64,000 bases of DNA, taken from assembly GCA_027946365.1 (NCBI GenBank), contig JAPEUQ010000005.1, positions 620,001 to 684,000 on the forward strand, in the 5' to 3' direction. Both the position numbers and the translations under genes were made by a program. The notes beneath the pieces were generated by a model, which saw nothing but the letters and a program-made list of their open reading frames with translations, was not told the DNA's origin and made no database searches. This document shows positions 22,857-33,727 of this stretch, in pieces. Positions within the stretch are counted from its first letter, which is position 1. Each line of letters starts with the position of its first letter. This stretch comes from Kalmusia sp. IMI 367209. Lineage: Eukaryota > Ascomycota > Dothideomycetes > Pleosporales > Didymosphaeriaceae.

Positions 22857-25800
22857 ATGGCGGAGATATTAGAGCGCATCAAGTAAGCCACTACATTGCC
22901 GGCGTATAAAGTCATTGTGCTGATAATACAATCCGTATAGCGAGCTCAAAACCCTTCCCGCCGAACAGCATCTATTTTGCCCGCGCGCTAGCCCCGACGA
23001 TGGCGCCGTATACTTCGACGAAGACATCGCAGCAGATCCGAATGCAGACAAGGATACTACCGCCGTAGAGGAGCGGAAAGCTAAGATCAAAGAGGCCGAA
23101 GATCGAAAGTGGGTCGCTCTCGAAGCCCTACAGATACTGGCATTCGATGGCGATGAGGCTGCTCCGCACAAGGAATGGCTGCAGACCCGCTTGAATAGTC
23201 TCATGATGTCATGCGATGTCTGCGTGCGCGTGTTCCACCAGTCCAGAGCGGAGTGGAAGCTAAGACTCATAGAGTATGTATCACGAGGATGGAACATCGG
23301 GACTTGTGCTGACACAAATAGGCAATTCGACGAGGAGCATGTTCTCGAGTTCTTGAATGTGGTCGACACTCAGGCTTTGGCCCGCATTCGACGAGGATTG
23401 GACGAGGCGCACGCCGTACTTCGTGACGCCGATCCCAAGCAACGTGGAGTGCGGATCTTACCCTCCGAAGCAACATACGCTATATTTGAGGCCTTGAGCT
23501 GCGACGCCATGATACGGAATGAGGATCTCTTGCAGCAACATTTTGATTCACCATTTGATCTTGTACAGACTAAAAAGCGTCTCAAGCTGCAGACGTTTGT
23601 CCCTGCCATGACCCGGTTCCTCTTCAGTCGGAACGAGACCCGACAGCACTGGGCCATCATGTCCTGGTCTACTTTTAAGCGGGACATTCTCAAGTCTGAG
23701 TTCGATTGGGCTGTGCGGGACCATTTGGTAAACGCGATGATGAAAGTGCAGATGAATAACCTTGATCTTCCTTTCGTTGCTAGCTACTGGAGCGGCGTTA
23801 GGCTCATTGTCAATAAATTGGACAAAGAGCTGATTACGACTTCGATTCGTGATCTAGAGGGCGACTTTTACCGTCTGTTACTAGAGCACTTATCGCTTAA
23901 TTCCGAGGGCTTTCTCGACCTAGTCATTACTATGAAGACTCTCCTCGAAAAATCACCCACAGACTTTTGGGATGCTATGGACGCTATCACACCGTCCACG
24001 GCTACCATAGTCGAGCAAGTTTTTAACAGCCCTATCCTTAAACAAATGTTGCTGGCAGCAACGGAGGACAGTGATGAGGACATGGCAAACTTGCATCATG
24101 CCTTTAGCTGGATCACTCCTTTTCTAGCTTCTATCAAGTCGACAAACTTGCCACCAGCCGTCCGTGCATTTGCAAACGCATTCTTGGGCCGCTTCCAGTC
24201 CGATCAATACTCACGTACAGCGCGTGCCTATTGCTTTAAGGAAGGTTTACGCGTCTTGGACTATGCTTTCCGCAAAATGTGTGAAGGCAAAGCTGAGATC
24301 AATTTTGTCGGCCAGCCCACAGTCAACAGTATGCTAGACGTGCTGTCGACTCACATCAAGCTCATTGTTGGTAGTCTGAAGCGTTTGCAGGGCTCCGAGA
24401 ATCAGGAAGACCTACGATTAACTTTATCTACGATTCAATATGCCTTTACACTCGAAGCGACCTCCCTGAATATTGAAAAGCAATTAATCTCAGCTAACAA
24501 ACCCTCACCAACTGAGACTCCCTTCGAGCCCCATATGGGCGACCGTTCTCATGGCCATCGACGCGGAAAACATCAATCTTGCTACGCACTTATTAGTCGC
24601 CGGCAGGAATCTCATCGGTCTTGAACCATGTTTGTGGAAAGCAGGCTTTGATAAGATTCCTCCGACTATCAAACACTTCAACAATAGATTCGAGCTTCTG
24701 TCTAAATCAATCACGGATGTTGTCGATCGAATGGCAGAGTTCAGTCCGAGGCAGTTGAACGAATTATTTCGACAGCCTGCTACTGCTAGCGCTATTGTCT
24801 CTCTGTTGTTCTCCTCAACAGAGGACACGCGGAGTTCAGCTATTGAATTGCTGAAGGTAATCACATACCAGGACGAACGTCGCAATGCTCTTCAACACAT
24901 TCTCAAGACTCATTACAAGAATGTTCTTATTGGAATCTCAGATTCTTTGCCGCCAGATTACACGCAAGAGGGTTTTTGCGCCAGCATCTAGTATGACTAG
25001 GATGTGCTCAGATATCATCGACGTGCTCTGCAATTCGCAGGATGGATTGCTGCGTTCTAGACAATTCGACCAAGGAGACGCCGGCGTGACTATGAACTTC
25101 TGGAAGAACTTATGGAATACGCTGACTATGTTCTTCGCGACCACAGAAGCATGGAGTAACCTTGGTGTTTACGACAAATTGATGATGATGGACTTTTGTC
25201 GCGACGTCATGCAATTTGCAGACTACACTTTCGATCAATGCAGTGTATTCGCCTCTGCGTTGAAGCCTTCAACTAACGAAGATGACGAAGTAGCAAATAA
25301 TAACGAGCTGCTAAAAGAGTTATTGCAGCTTCCTGCAGGAACCATGGCTGAAGCGAAGAAGTGGCTTCGCCTTCGCGATGAATTCCTTTCTAGTAGGTCG
25401 GTCACACTCATTGGGAAGCTACTTGTCCGCCTCCACGATGTGTCCATCGAAATCGACCCGGATACGTTGGGATTCATGTCAGACATTATCACTGGCAGAA
25501 TAAAAGCCAAACTCAGCATGCAGCAACATGCAGAACTACAAAGAGCCATAGAAACCCATCTCGGTCATTCTTTGGTGAAGGAAGAAGAGCAGCGGACCAA
25601 GCAGCACCGACAAGTCTCGATTAATAAGTACATATCGACCGATACAGCGAAGGAGCCGACCGCAGGATCAGATGCGCGTGGGAACTTGATGAAGTCTATA
25701 GCCCCAACTATGTTAGCCTTCAAGGAAAATCGAGAATTATTGAGGGTCAAGGAAGCAAAAGCTGCGAAGCAAGCAAAGGTTGATGAAGCGAGAAACGCTG

Positions 25801-28800
25801 CGCAGGCAGAGTTCAGGCGAAAACGTCAGCTCGAACTCGAACGCGGGAAGAAGGAAAGGGAAGCTCTTATTGCCAAGGCTAGAAAAGATAGAGGTTTAAC
25901 GAGTCAGACAGCCGAGGCGGGCTCCGGTCTGGCAGGCTTAGGTGTCCTAGGCAAAGACGTCGCGCCCAAGGGAGAAGGCTTAATGCATTCGTCCGACGAA
26001 TCTGATGACGAGGGGGACGATTTTGATGCTGAGCTGTTTGGTATCAACAAGAACAAGTCGAATGCCGGCCCGAAGACAAACATTATCAATGAAGTCAAGG
26101 TGCCAATGCCAGTGAAGAAGCGAAGAGTACAGAGGTCGGCAAAGGACATGCGTGCCCGTCTTGCCCCGGATCTTTCGCCTTTACACAAGACTATCCTTGG
26201 ATGGGACTATTTCCACGATGGCGACTTCCCACCCAATTCGAAGAAAGACAACTACGCGGCAGTCCTAAGCACGTTCCGAACACCGAACGATTATCAAGCA
26301 ACATTTGGACCTCTGCTTACGCTCGAAGCGTGGCAAGGCTTTGTCAAGGCGCGTGAAGAAAATCAAGCCAAGCCATACGAAATTCGCATCACACAAAGAT
26401 CGACAGTGGATGCTTTCATGGAAGTCGGCAGTACCATGACCCATAACGAAAACAAAGACATCCAAGTGTCAGAGGGGGACATTATTCTCCTTTCTCAATC
26501 CAAGATGCCGTCTGCACAAGATCCTCACTGTTTGGCCAGGGTGTTCCGCATGCAACGTAAACAACAACACGTAGAAGTCTCATATCGTGTTATGCCCGGA
26601 AACCATTTGTCGTCATCTCTCAATCCCAATAATACTGTTTTTGGGACCAAACTTCAGTCTATCACGCCACTGGAACGCGAATATGGCGCGCTCCTCGGTC
26701 TGCAATACTACGACCTGTGCGACGAGATCATTCGCGCAAAGCCTTCGCCTCTTCTAACATACAAAGATCATCAGATCGATCCACTAGTAGAAAACTACAA
26801 GCTAAACAAGGCCCAAGCGAAAGCTGTCAAGTCTGCGATTGATAACGACGCCTTTACACTGATTCAGGGGTAAGTTACTGTTTTTTCGCTCCGACCATGC
26901 ACTAACGAACCAAAAGTCCTCCGGGTTCCGGGAAAACCAAAACCATAACAGCTATCGTGGGTGCGATTTTATCAGAAAGTCTCCGCAAGAATAGCAAGTC
27001 GGTGCCGGTGCCTGGCCAGACCGGGAACGATACTGCATCCAAAAAGCTACTTGTTTGTGCGCCAAGTAACGCCGCCGTCGACGAATTAGTCATGCGTTTC
27101 AAAAACGGTATCAAAACTTTGGATGGCTTTGAGCGAAAGGTCAATATTGTTCGTTTAGGTCGCAGCGATGCAATCAATGCAAACGTGCAAGACGTCACAC
27201 TCGAAGAGCTTGTAAGCAAAAAATTAGGAATCAGCACCACCAATGGCAAAGACTCCGAGGCTACCCGAAAGCTTTTCGAAAAACACAAGAGTGTGTCAGC
27301 TCAACTTAACCAGACACGCGAACAGATGGATTCTGGGACGAACCAAGGCGACGCTCTAAAGAAAATCACTGAGGACTTCCACGCTCTACGACGAGAAAAG
27401 GCAATGCTTGGGAAGCAGATTGATAACGCCAAAGACGAGGAGAAAACGGCGAGTCGTAACGCGGATATCAACCGACGACGGGCCCAAGAACAGGTTCTTA
27501 AGGATGCGCACGTCATATGTGCCACACTCAGCGGTAGTGGTCACGAGATGTTCCAAGGACTGAGCGTCGAATTTGAGACTGTTGTTGTCGACGAAGCAGC
27601 ACAATGCGTGGAGATGAGCGCCTTGATACCTCTTAAATATGGGTGCGCGAAGTGCATCCTAGTCGGCGATCCTAAACAACTGCCACCAACCGTGTTTTCG
27701 AAAGAGGCAGCTCGTTTCCAATACGAACAGAGTCTGTTCGTACGCATGCAGAAAAATCACCCCAACGATGTGCATCTCCTCGATACCCAGTACCGTATGC
27801 ATCCTGAGATTAGTTCCTTTCCCAGCCAGACGTTCTACGACGGTAAACTGCTCGACGGAGGTGATATGGCCGGCCTCCGAAAACAACCCTGGCACAAGAG
27901 TTGGCTACTGGGCCCGTACCGGTTCTTTGACGTACAGGGTCAGCAGCAAGCCGCACCTAAAGGTCACTCGCTCATTAACATTGCTGAGATCAACATTGCA
28001 CTCAAGCTATACTCTCGGCTTACCCAAGATTATCCGAACTACAACTTTCGCGGGAAAGTGGGCATCATCACACCTTACAAATCTCAGCTTCGCGAATTGA
28101 AAGTGAGGTTCGCCAACCAACATGGAGCTACGATCACCGAGGACATCGAGTTCAACACCACTGATGCTTTCCAAGGTCGTGAATCGGAGGTCATCATCTT
28201 TTCATGTGTGCGTGCGTCTCCTGCGGGCGGCATCGGTTTCCTGCAAGATATTCGACGTATGAACGTCGGTCTTACGCGTGCAAAGTCGTCGCTTTGGGTC
28301 CTCGGTAACTCGCAATCGCTCGTGCGTGGGCAATTCTGGCGCAAGTTGGTAGAGGATGCGCAGCGTCGCGATCGTTACACAGATGGTAATCTGCACAACA
28401 TGCTGAACAAACATTCAGATGCATACCCAGCAAAGCCTGGTATGTTTGATGCCCCTGTACGAGCGCCGCCTACGGAGGTAAAGTCGGAGCCGATGAGCCG
28501 GAACGTGAGCAATCAATCGGCCAACTCTCGTGCTTCGGGAACTTCTCACATCAAGCAAGAAATCAAACAAGAAATCAAACAAGAAGCCAAGTTGAATGGT
28601 AGCCGGAAACGCAGTCACGATGACAGCTCTGACACTGAGATGAAAGACATGGATATGGTCGACATAGACTCTGGAACGGCACCATGGGACACACTGAACG
28701 GCAGCGGGACCTCCACACCCGCAGGCCTCGGCCGCGGTTCTGCGACCCCAGAAGTGGCTGGAGCGGATATCAGCGAGAAGATGAGAGCCATGACCAAACC

Positions 28801-28876
28801 GAAGATTCGAAGAAAACCAAGAGAGGGGCCAAATCCATTGGTCAGTAGGCCGCCTAAAAAGCCGAAAAATGGCTAG
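22857..28876 (+). CDS. SEN1: Sen1 superfamily-1 RNA/DNA helicase (two +1 frameshifts in this sequence)
   Basis: Nuclear helicase that removes R-loops and terminates non-coding RNA polymerase II transcription. Exons 22857-22882, 22941-23273, 23322-26869 and 26917-28876. The third exon changes frame twice, at the CCCC run 24529-24532 and at the CC near 24950-24952. Each shift is one extra base; allowing for both gives about 1954 residues, normal for the family, and the sequence is conserved on both sides. The N-terminal half is the helical Sen1 N-domain (RKRVFAPASSMTRMCSDIID, VLCNSQDGLLRSRQF). The helicase core has Walker A GPPGSGKT across intron 3, CAPSNAAVDELVMR, VVVDEAAQC (motif II), GDPKQLPPTV, DTQYRMHPEI, DAFQGRESEVIIFSCVR and VGLTRAKSSLWVLGN. 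The C-terminus is disordered and basic, with three tandem IKQE repeats and a VKSE, all fitting the SUMO consensus. The shifts most likely reflect sequence error. Confidence 0.93.
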
Positions 28877-30452
28877 GCGAAGCAGCGAGGAAGAGACAGC
28901 GGGGCCAAGAGTTGAGGTGGACTTGTATGTTACTGCATAGCTGGATGGAGTACCGGCGCTGGTTAGGCTTCGGAGAGCCTGCATTTGTAGGCGTTCATCG
29001 TGAAGTCGGCATCATGGCGTGGCGTGATAATGGGAGATTTTCGTGTTCATCTAGTTGTAGCAGTCCGAGGCTCGGGAGAGCAATACGGCTCCTCGACAGC
29101 TTGCAACGTAGCATTGGTGCCGCCGAACGCCGAAAGCGTGGTGGCTGATCTTTCAGAGTCCCTGACCTTCGGTGACATTGACACGCAGCTTCGAAAACCA
29201 GGCCTGCGGAAAAGCGTCTTCGTGCCACTCTACACTGATGGGCGCTCACAAGTTGATGTGACGTCCGTGGTCGTTTGTATCTCGTTCGGCAACTGCCGGT
29301 TGTGTGCGCGCATCTAAAGACGTGACTCTCACCCACACAGCGCGTCCTGCCTCTCGTCCATGCTGCTGGGCAGCCTATCGCCCAACAGCCGTTTCTACCT
29401 CGTCAGCTCCCTCCTGCCCAAACGAGCCCTGTGCAACGAGGCGACGTGCCACCGTTGGGCGCAGTGCGACATGGACTGACCCCTTGGTCCCGTTGTCGAG
29501 ACAGCTCGTGAAGTCCACTCTGGGGTCCCAGCGACGTCACCGAGTCCTCAACACCAAGTACAGTCAGGGCCTTTCGATACCGACGCAGTCATTCTTCCAC
29601 ACGCGCGGCCAATGGTATGGTGGAATCGCAACTGCTTCCATGTCACACTCCTGTTCTGTCTGGCGCCATGTCTCTCGCTTCACGCGTGTACCCTACCCCT
29701 CGACTCACCCAACACACTTCTCGCGCGCGTCATCTTCCCAAGGCGGTTGCTGCTCTTTCACTCGCCGTCACCATCTGCTGTGGAACGTCGCCATGGGCAT
29801 GGCGGCTGATCCGTGCAGAAAGGGTCCCCTGCCTGAATGGTGCCACATGTCGCACCGCAGGCACTTCCCATCGGAATTTTCTCTTGCTCGCAGCAAGCTT
29901 GCCATCCGACTGTAACATCGACCGGGATCAAAAGGCTTTTCGGTACGTGCTACTCCCCCTCCCACGCAGTTGCGACCCCGCGAGCGTGACAAGGAGACAT
30001 GCTCAAGAGGTTCTTCGAGATCCAAGGTACGTGCTGGCAACACCGGCCTCGTCAGATTTTATGCACACGCAGTCTTGAGGCGGTCCATTTCCCTCGCCTT
30101 TTCTTTCGAGCGAGCTGATCATTGGCATTTGGGAGGCTGACGGCAGCGTCAGGAGAGTCTGTATCAAGAAGAAGCGCGGCTACACGCATTGTCGTTTCAC
30201 GCCAGAACTATCGCGTGCGACAACAATGCATATGCTGCGCACAACTTCTCCGTTCGTGGTAACGCCCCTGGACCAGCCGCTCATTGCACGCGCTGTGCGG
30301 GTTGACCCGACTGAGAATATCGAATTAGCTATCTCTGTCAACAAGTCGGCATAAGTTGCGGCCACGCCTCTCCCGGAGTAATTCGGTAACGCCTCCGTAC
30401 CTGAGCTTCACTGATGATCATTTGTAGATCCTCTTCGACGCAATTTCACACG
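28877..30452. other. Region without a confident gene; weak coding hints
   Basis: Two stretches look mildly protein-like but match no family I know. First, a frame from ATG 29030 could splice (donor near 29277, acceptor near 29340) to give about 127 residues. Second, an ATG-poor open frame runs from about 30077 to 30352 and could be an internal exon. Neither joins cleanly to the downstream gene in the phases I tried. The rest looks like promoter/5' UTR sequence. Confidence 0.35.
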
Positions 30453-32621
30453 ATGCTAGGGCACCCGGGAATCAGTGCTTTCGAATATGCAGGGGAAGCG
30501 GAGCGTCACAATCACGAGAAGAGAGTGAAAGACGTACACGGAGAGCAGAAATTATTCGGACTCGCCCTCTGGCGTGATTCAACACACTCAGCGAAATCGG
30601 CGCAGGAGGATGATGCAGCACAGTCTGTGGTCAGCTCTAAGAGGTTGGAATGTCAGCTACCGCAGACGCATATCGAGGACTGTACTATCGCACAGCGACG
30701 TCGTGGCACCTTTATGAACCATACCCCGCGCAATCATGAAGTGCGGTCGCCTACCAAACTCTCACATCGACAAACGTCGTCTGAAGACCTCGGGCGATTG
30801 TACGCTTCCTACCGAGGAAGCTCAGATGACAACGCGAATACGTCAGTGAGCCATAGTGTTCAGCATTCGTCTTACGGTTCGTTCAGCCTCGACCAAAGCG
30901 CTAAAATGAAGATGAATACGTCGGTAGAGCTTGATAGTAAGGAAGTCACTCTCAACCCCCTAGTAAGTGTATACACAAAGCCTCAAATGACAGAATCACA
31001 CGAAGAACGAAACTCACATATTGGGAAGATCATGCACCCCACCTCTACTGTATCGCCGAGACCACGGCGCAACCAAAGCTCGAGTGCCGCCGCTTCAATC
31101 AAGTCATCCCACACGGGAATCAGCAAGCGAAGTCTAAAGAAATTTCTTGGTGGAAACACGGGGCTAGATACATTCGTGGATCATCATCCAGCATCGTTCG
31201 AAGAAGAGATCAGACCAGACACAACGGCCAGTAAATCCACCCAGCGACCGGAAACGGCCAATAGCAAACGTCGCCGTCGACAAACACCATACAAGTTACC
31301 GAAGCCGATAGTTACGGACCCGAGTCGACATGCACCTCTAGAGCCTCTAGTGGCACATCATCGTCGTGAAGTGACTGGTAGCGATGTCGACCCTTTGCCT
31401 CCGCATGTTGATATCGACAACGACATCAGCGAGGCCGCTACGCTACTGGCAATCAATGAATACTTTGATCTTCAGGAACTTCCTCGACCAGTGGACTCAT
31501 CCATGGAGCTCTCCCACCCAGTCAAGCCAGCAACGTCAAAGACCGCTCATGCTGAGGCACCCTCACAATCATCAATTAGTAGCTCGTCTTCCAAACATGC
31601 ACCTCCCATACAAGACATAGATGGACCCAAAGAGTCAACGCCCAGTCTACCAGAACGTAACCCTGAGCGACTCAGTAGAATCAATTCACCTATCAATTCA
31701 CACCGTATGAAGAGCACCTCGGAACTTTCCACGCAAAGTGACTTCACATCTGCGGCCAAAGGCCAATATTCTCCTTATGACGAACGATTTGATACCGTTC
31801 CAAGAGCGCTGCTCCACATACCCCTCCCACCAGCCATACATGCACGTTCCACCTCCTCCGCATCCGGCAAACTCGCGCCGCGCATCCCAGGTCATGACGA
31901 ACTAGCCAGCGCCCGCCTAAATGACTTCAACTACTTCCTGCGCATGACTGGTCCATCGCCTACCAACGAGATCAAACTTTCATCCAAGAAAAAGAAGAGG
32001 GGCCTCAGGGCGATGAAAGTGCGCAGCAGGAAAGACTCCAAGAATGGCATGACCAGCAATTCTCCCAACCCGTCTCTCCCACCACCCCCCGCTTGCGCCC
32101 GCGAAATGACAACCTCAAGTGGCGCAAAGCACCTCCAGATCATGATCCCGACCTCTGACGTCTCACCGAACCAGACAGTTTCGCTCCCTGTATACGACGC
32201 ACAGGGTCACTCGCGCCGTGTCTCGGTCACTTGGACAGACGAGTTGCTCCAGCCACTTGCCGGCGCTTCTGTTGAGCGTGCAATAAATCCCGGTCCATCG
32301 ACACCCGCTTCTACCACCACACAGCGCAGTCCCAAGCCTGCTGCTGCCTCGCCAAAAGCTGTCCCGGTGGAAGACCATCCACTACTTGTAAGCAGGAAGG
32401 AGCAGACGAGGAACAGGAAGCTAAGGGATCTGAAGAAGGCGAAGGAGAAGGTGGGTGTAATCGAGGACGACGGGGATATGGAGGACAAAGTGGCGCGGCT
32501 GGAGTGGTTGGCGGGGCAGCTTGCGGAGGGGTTAGCGAAGAGCGCGGGAATTGAGGGTGAGCTGTTGGGGCCGGAGGAGGTATTGGAGGCTTGGATGGGG
32601 ATGGTGAGGGAGGAGGAGTAA
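30453..32621 (+). CDS. Hypothetical protein, mostly disordered, with conserved-looking C-terminal coiled coil
   Basis: One continuous frame of 722 residues from ATG 30453. An earlier in-frame ATG at 30414 overlaps a plausible splice acceptor (ATTTGTAG, 30427), so an upstream exon is possible and the start is uncertain. Most of the protein is Ser/Thr/Pro/His-rich and low in hydrophobics, without recognisable domain. Basic patches such as KKKKRGLRAMKVRSRKDSKN could serve as nuclear localisation signals. The last 90 residues are different: a charged helix (RNRKLRDLKKAKEK) followed by DMEDKVARLEWLAGQLAEGL and ELLGPEEVLEAWMGMV, likely a short coiled-coil or interaction module. Function is unknown. 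Confidence 0.72.
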   Translation: MLGHPGISAFEYAGEAERHNHEKRVKDVHGEQKLFGLALWRDSTHSAKSAQEDDAAQSVVSSKRLECQLPQTHIEDCTIAQRRRGTFMNHTPRNHEVRSPTKLSHRQTSSEDLGRLYASYRGSSDDNANTSVSHSVQHSSYGSFSLDQSAKMKMNTSVELDSKEVTLNPLVSVYTKPQMTESHEERNSHIGKIMHPTSTVSPRPRRNQSSSAAASIKSSHTGISKRSLKKFLGGNTGLDTFVDHHPASFEEEIRPDTTASKSTQRPETANSKRRRRQTPYKLPKPIVTDPSRHAPLEPLVAHHRREVTGSDVDPLPPHVDIDNDISEAATLLAINEYFDLQELPRPVDSSMELSHPVKPATSKTAHAEAPSQSSISSSSSKHAPPIQDIDGPKESTPSLPERNPERLSRINSPINSHRMKSTSELSTQSDFTSAAKGQYSPYDERFDTVPRALLHIPLPPAIHARSTSSASGKLAPRIPGHDELASARLNDFNYFLRMTGPSPTNEIKLSSKKKKRGLRAMKVRSRKDSKNGMTSNSPNPSLPPPPACAREMTTSSGAKHLQIMIPTSDVSPNQTVSLPVYDAQGHSRRVSVTWTDELLQPLAGASVERAINPGPSTPASTTTQRSPKPAAASPKAVPVEDHPLLVSRKEQTRNRKLRDLKKAKEKVGVIEDDGDMEDKVARLEWLAGQLAEGLAKSAGIEGELLGPEEVLEAWMGMVREEE

Positions 32622-33727
32622 ATGCTGGCTTTTAAGGGGTGTTTTGTTGGCGATATAATGGTTGATTTAACCCTGATAGAAGGATGACGTGGGTAGAATC
32701 GGGCACAGTTCCTGATTGAGAATCTTTGCATACTTTAGTAGTATGACCTAATGAGTTGCCCTGGAGGATATGCGAGACTTACTAGGAATTCCCTATTTTA
32801 GGTTTGCACTTGGCAACACGCTTTTTCTTTCCCGTGGAGTTGTGTCGATTTGTGGAAAAGACTTGAATGTTGATGTGAGAGTAGGGCTGACGCAGCATCA
32901 TTCAGGCCGCAAATGCTGCAGCTAGACGGGTTCTGATTGTGGGAAAACCTTGCGCGCCAGAATTCGTGCTTGTTGATCTGTCGTCGAGCCTGTGCTATCT
33001 GACGTTCTATCCTATATGACTCCTTAAGCCAGCGAGAATACATGACGATGATGTGTGTCATATGCTAGGAAGTAGTCCTGACTTAGATGAGTGCTGAAGT
33101 GCTGAAGATGAGAATGTTTATTTATCGGGTGTTTGGCTACACCTTGTGAAGTGTTCTCTCTTCAGGTATCTCGCTGGGGTGTGTGGTACGATAGTGAGTA
33201 CGCAATGTCTTTGACAGCGCACTTAATATCGCGTGCACAAAATGTTGCACTCACTCCCATCAGCATCCGCGGACCAATTGACTGACTGCATATCTCACTA
33301 TAGTGAAGTACAGCAGCGTGATGGTTTATTGAGAAAGTCAGTCGATAATGAAAAAAGATTCATTGTTGTGTGAAATAAGCGGGAAGAGCGAGACAACGTC
33401 AAGGCAGTGGGAGATAGTCAAAAGCAGATAAGCCAGGCGCGATGGAGAGAGAACTAAATGATCGCCAAGGAAAGTGCAGGGATCCGAAAGACATCAAGAC
33501 ATATAGTCTAGTGCAAGCAATACTCGAGAGAGCTCGTTTCTTTCGGCACAGGGAAGAGGTCTGTACAGCTGGGCATATCGAACCAATCTTTCTTTGACCT
33601 TCCGCTATGTTCGTGATCCCTAAAAATGCATGCGCACATGCTCGTAGCGCCTAGGACAGTTTATTCATTTAATCTCTCTCTGCGAATCACTCGTGTGTGA
33701 ATTTCAACCACTTCCAGGAACATTACA
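32622..33727. other. Intergenic region between convergent genes
   Basis: 3' flanks of the hypothetical gene and of the HET gene. The single 87-codon frame at 32798-33061 (minus strand) shows no motif. No RNA gene or repeat was recognised. Confidence 0.55.

Noticed and set aside
22528..22872. 114-codon plus-strand frame before SEN1
   Set aside because: It overlaps the SEN1 start in another frame and consists of pyrimidine-rich 5' leader sequence.
24500..25000. An intron, or programmed +1 frameshifting, as the explanation of the SEN1 frame changes
   Set aside because: No GT..AG pair of acceptable length bridges either site, and two independent programmed shifts within 450 bp would be unprecedented; sequence error is simpler.
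29304..29915. 203-codon plus-strand frame
   Set aside because: Arg/Ser/Pro-rich and motif-free; a competing frame in the same place looks equally or more protein-like.
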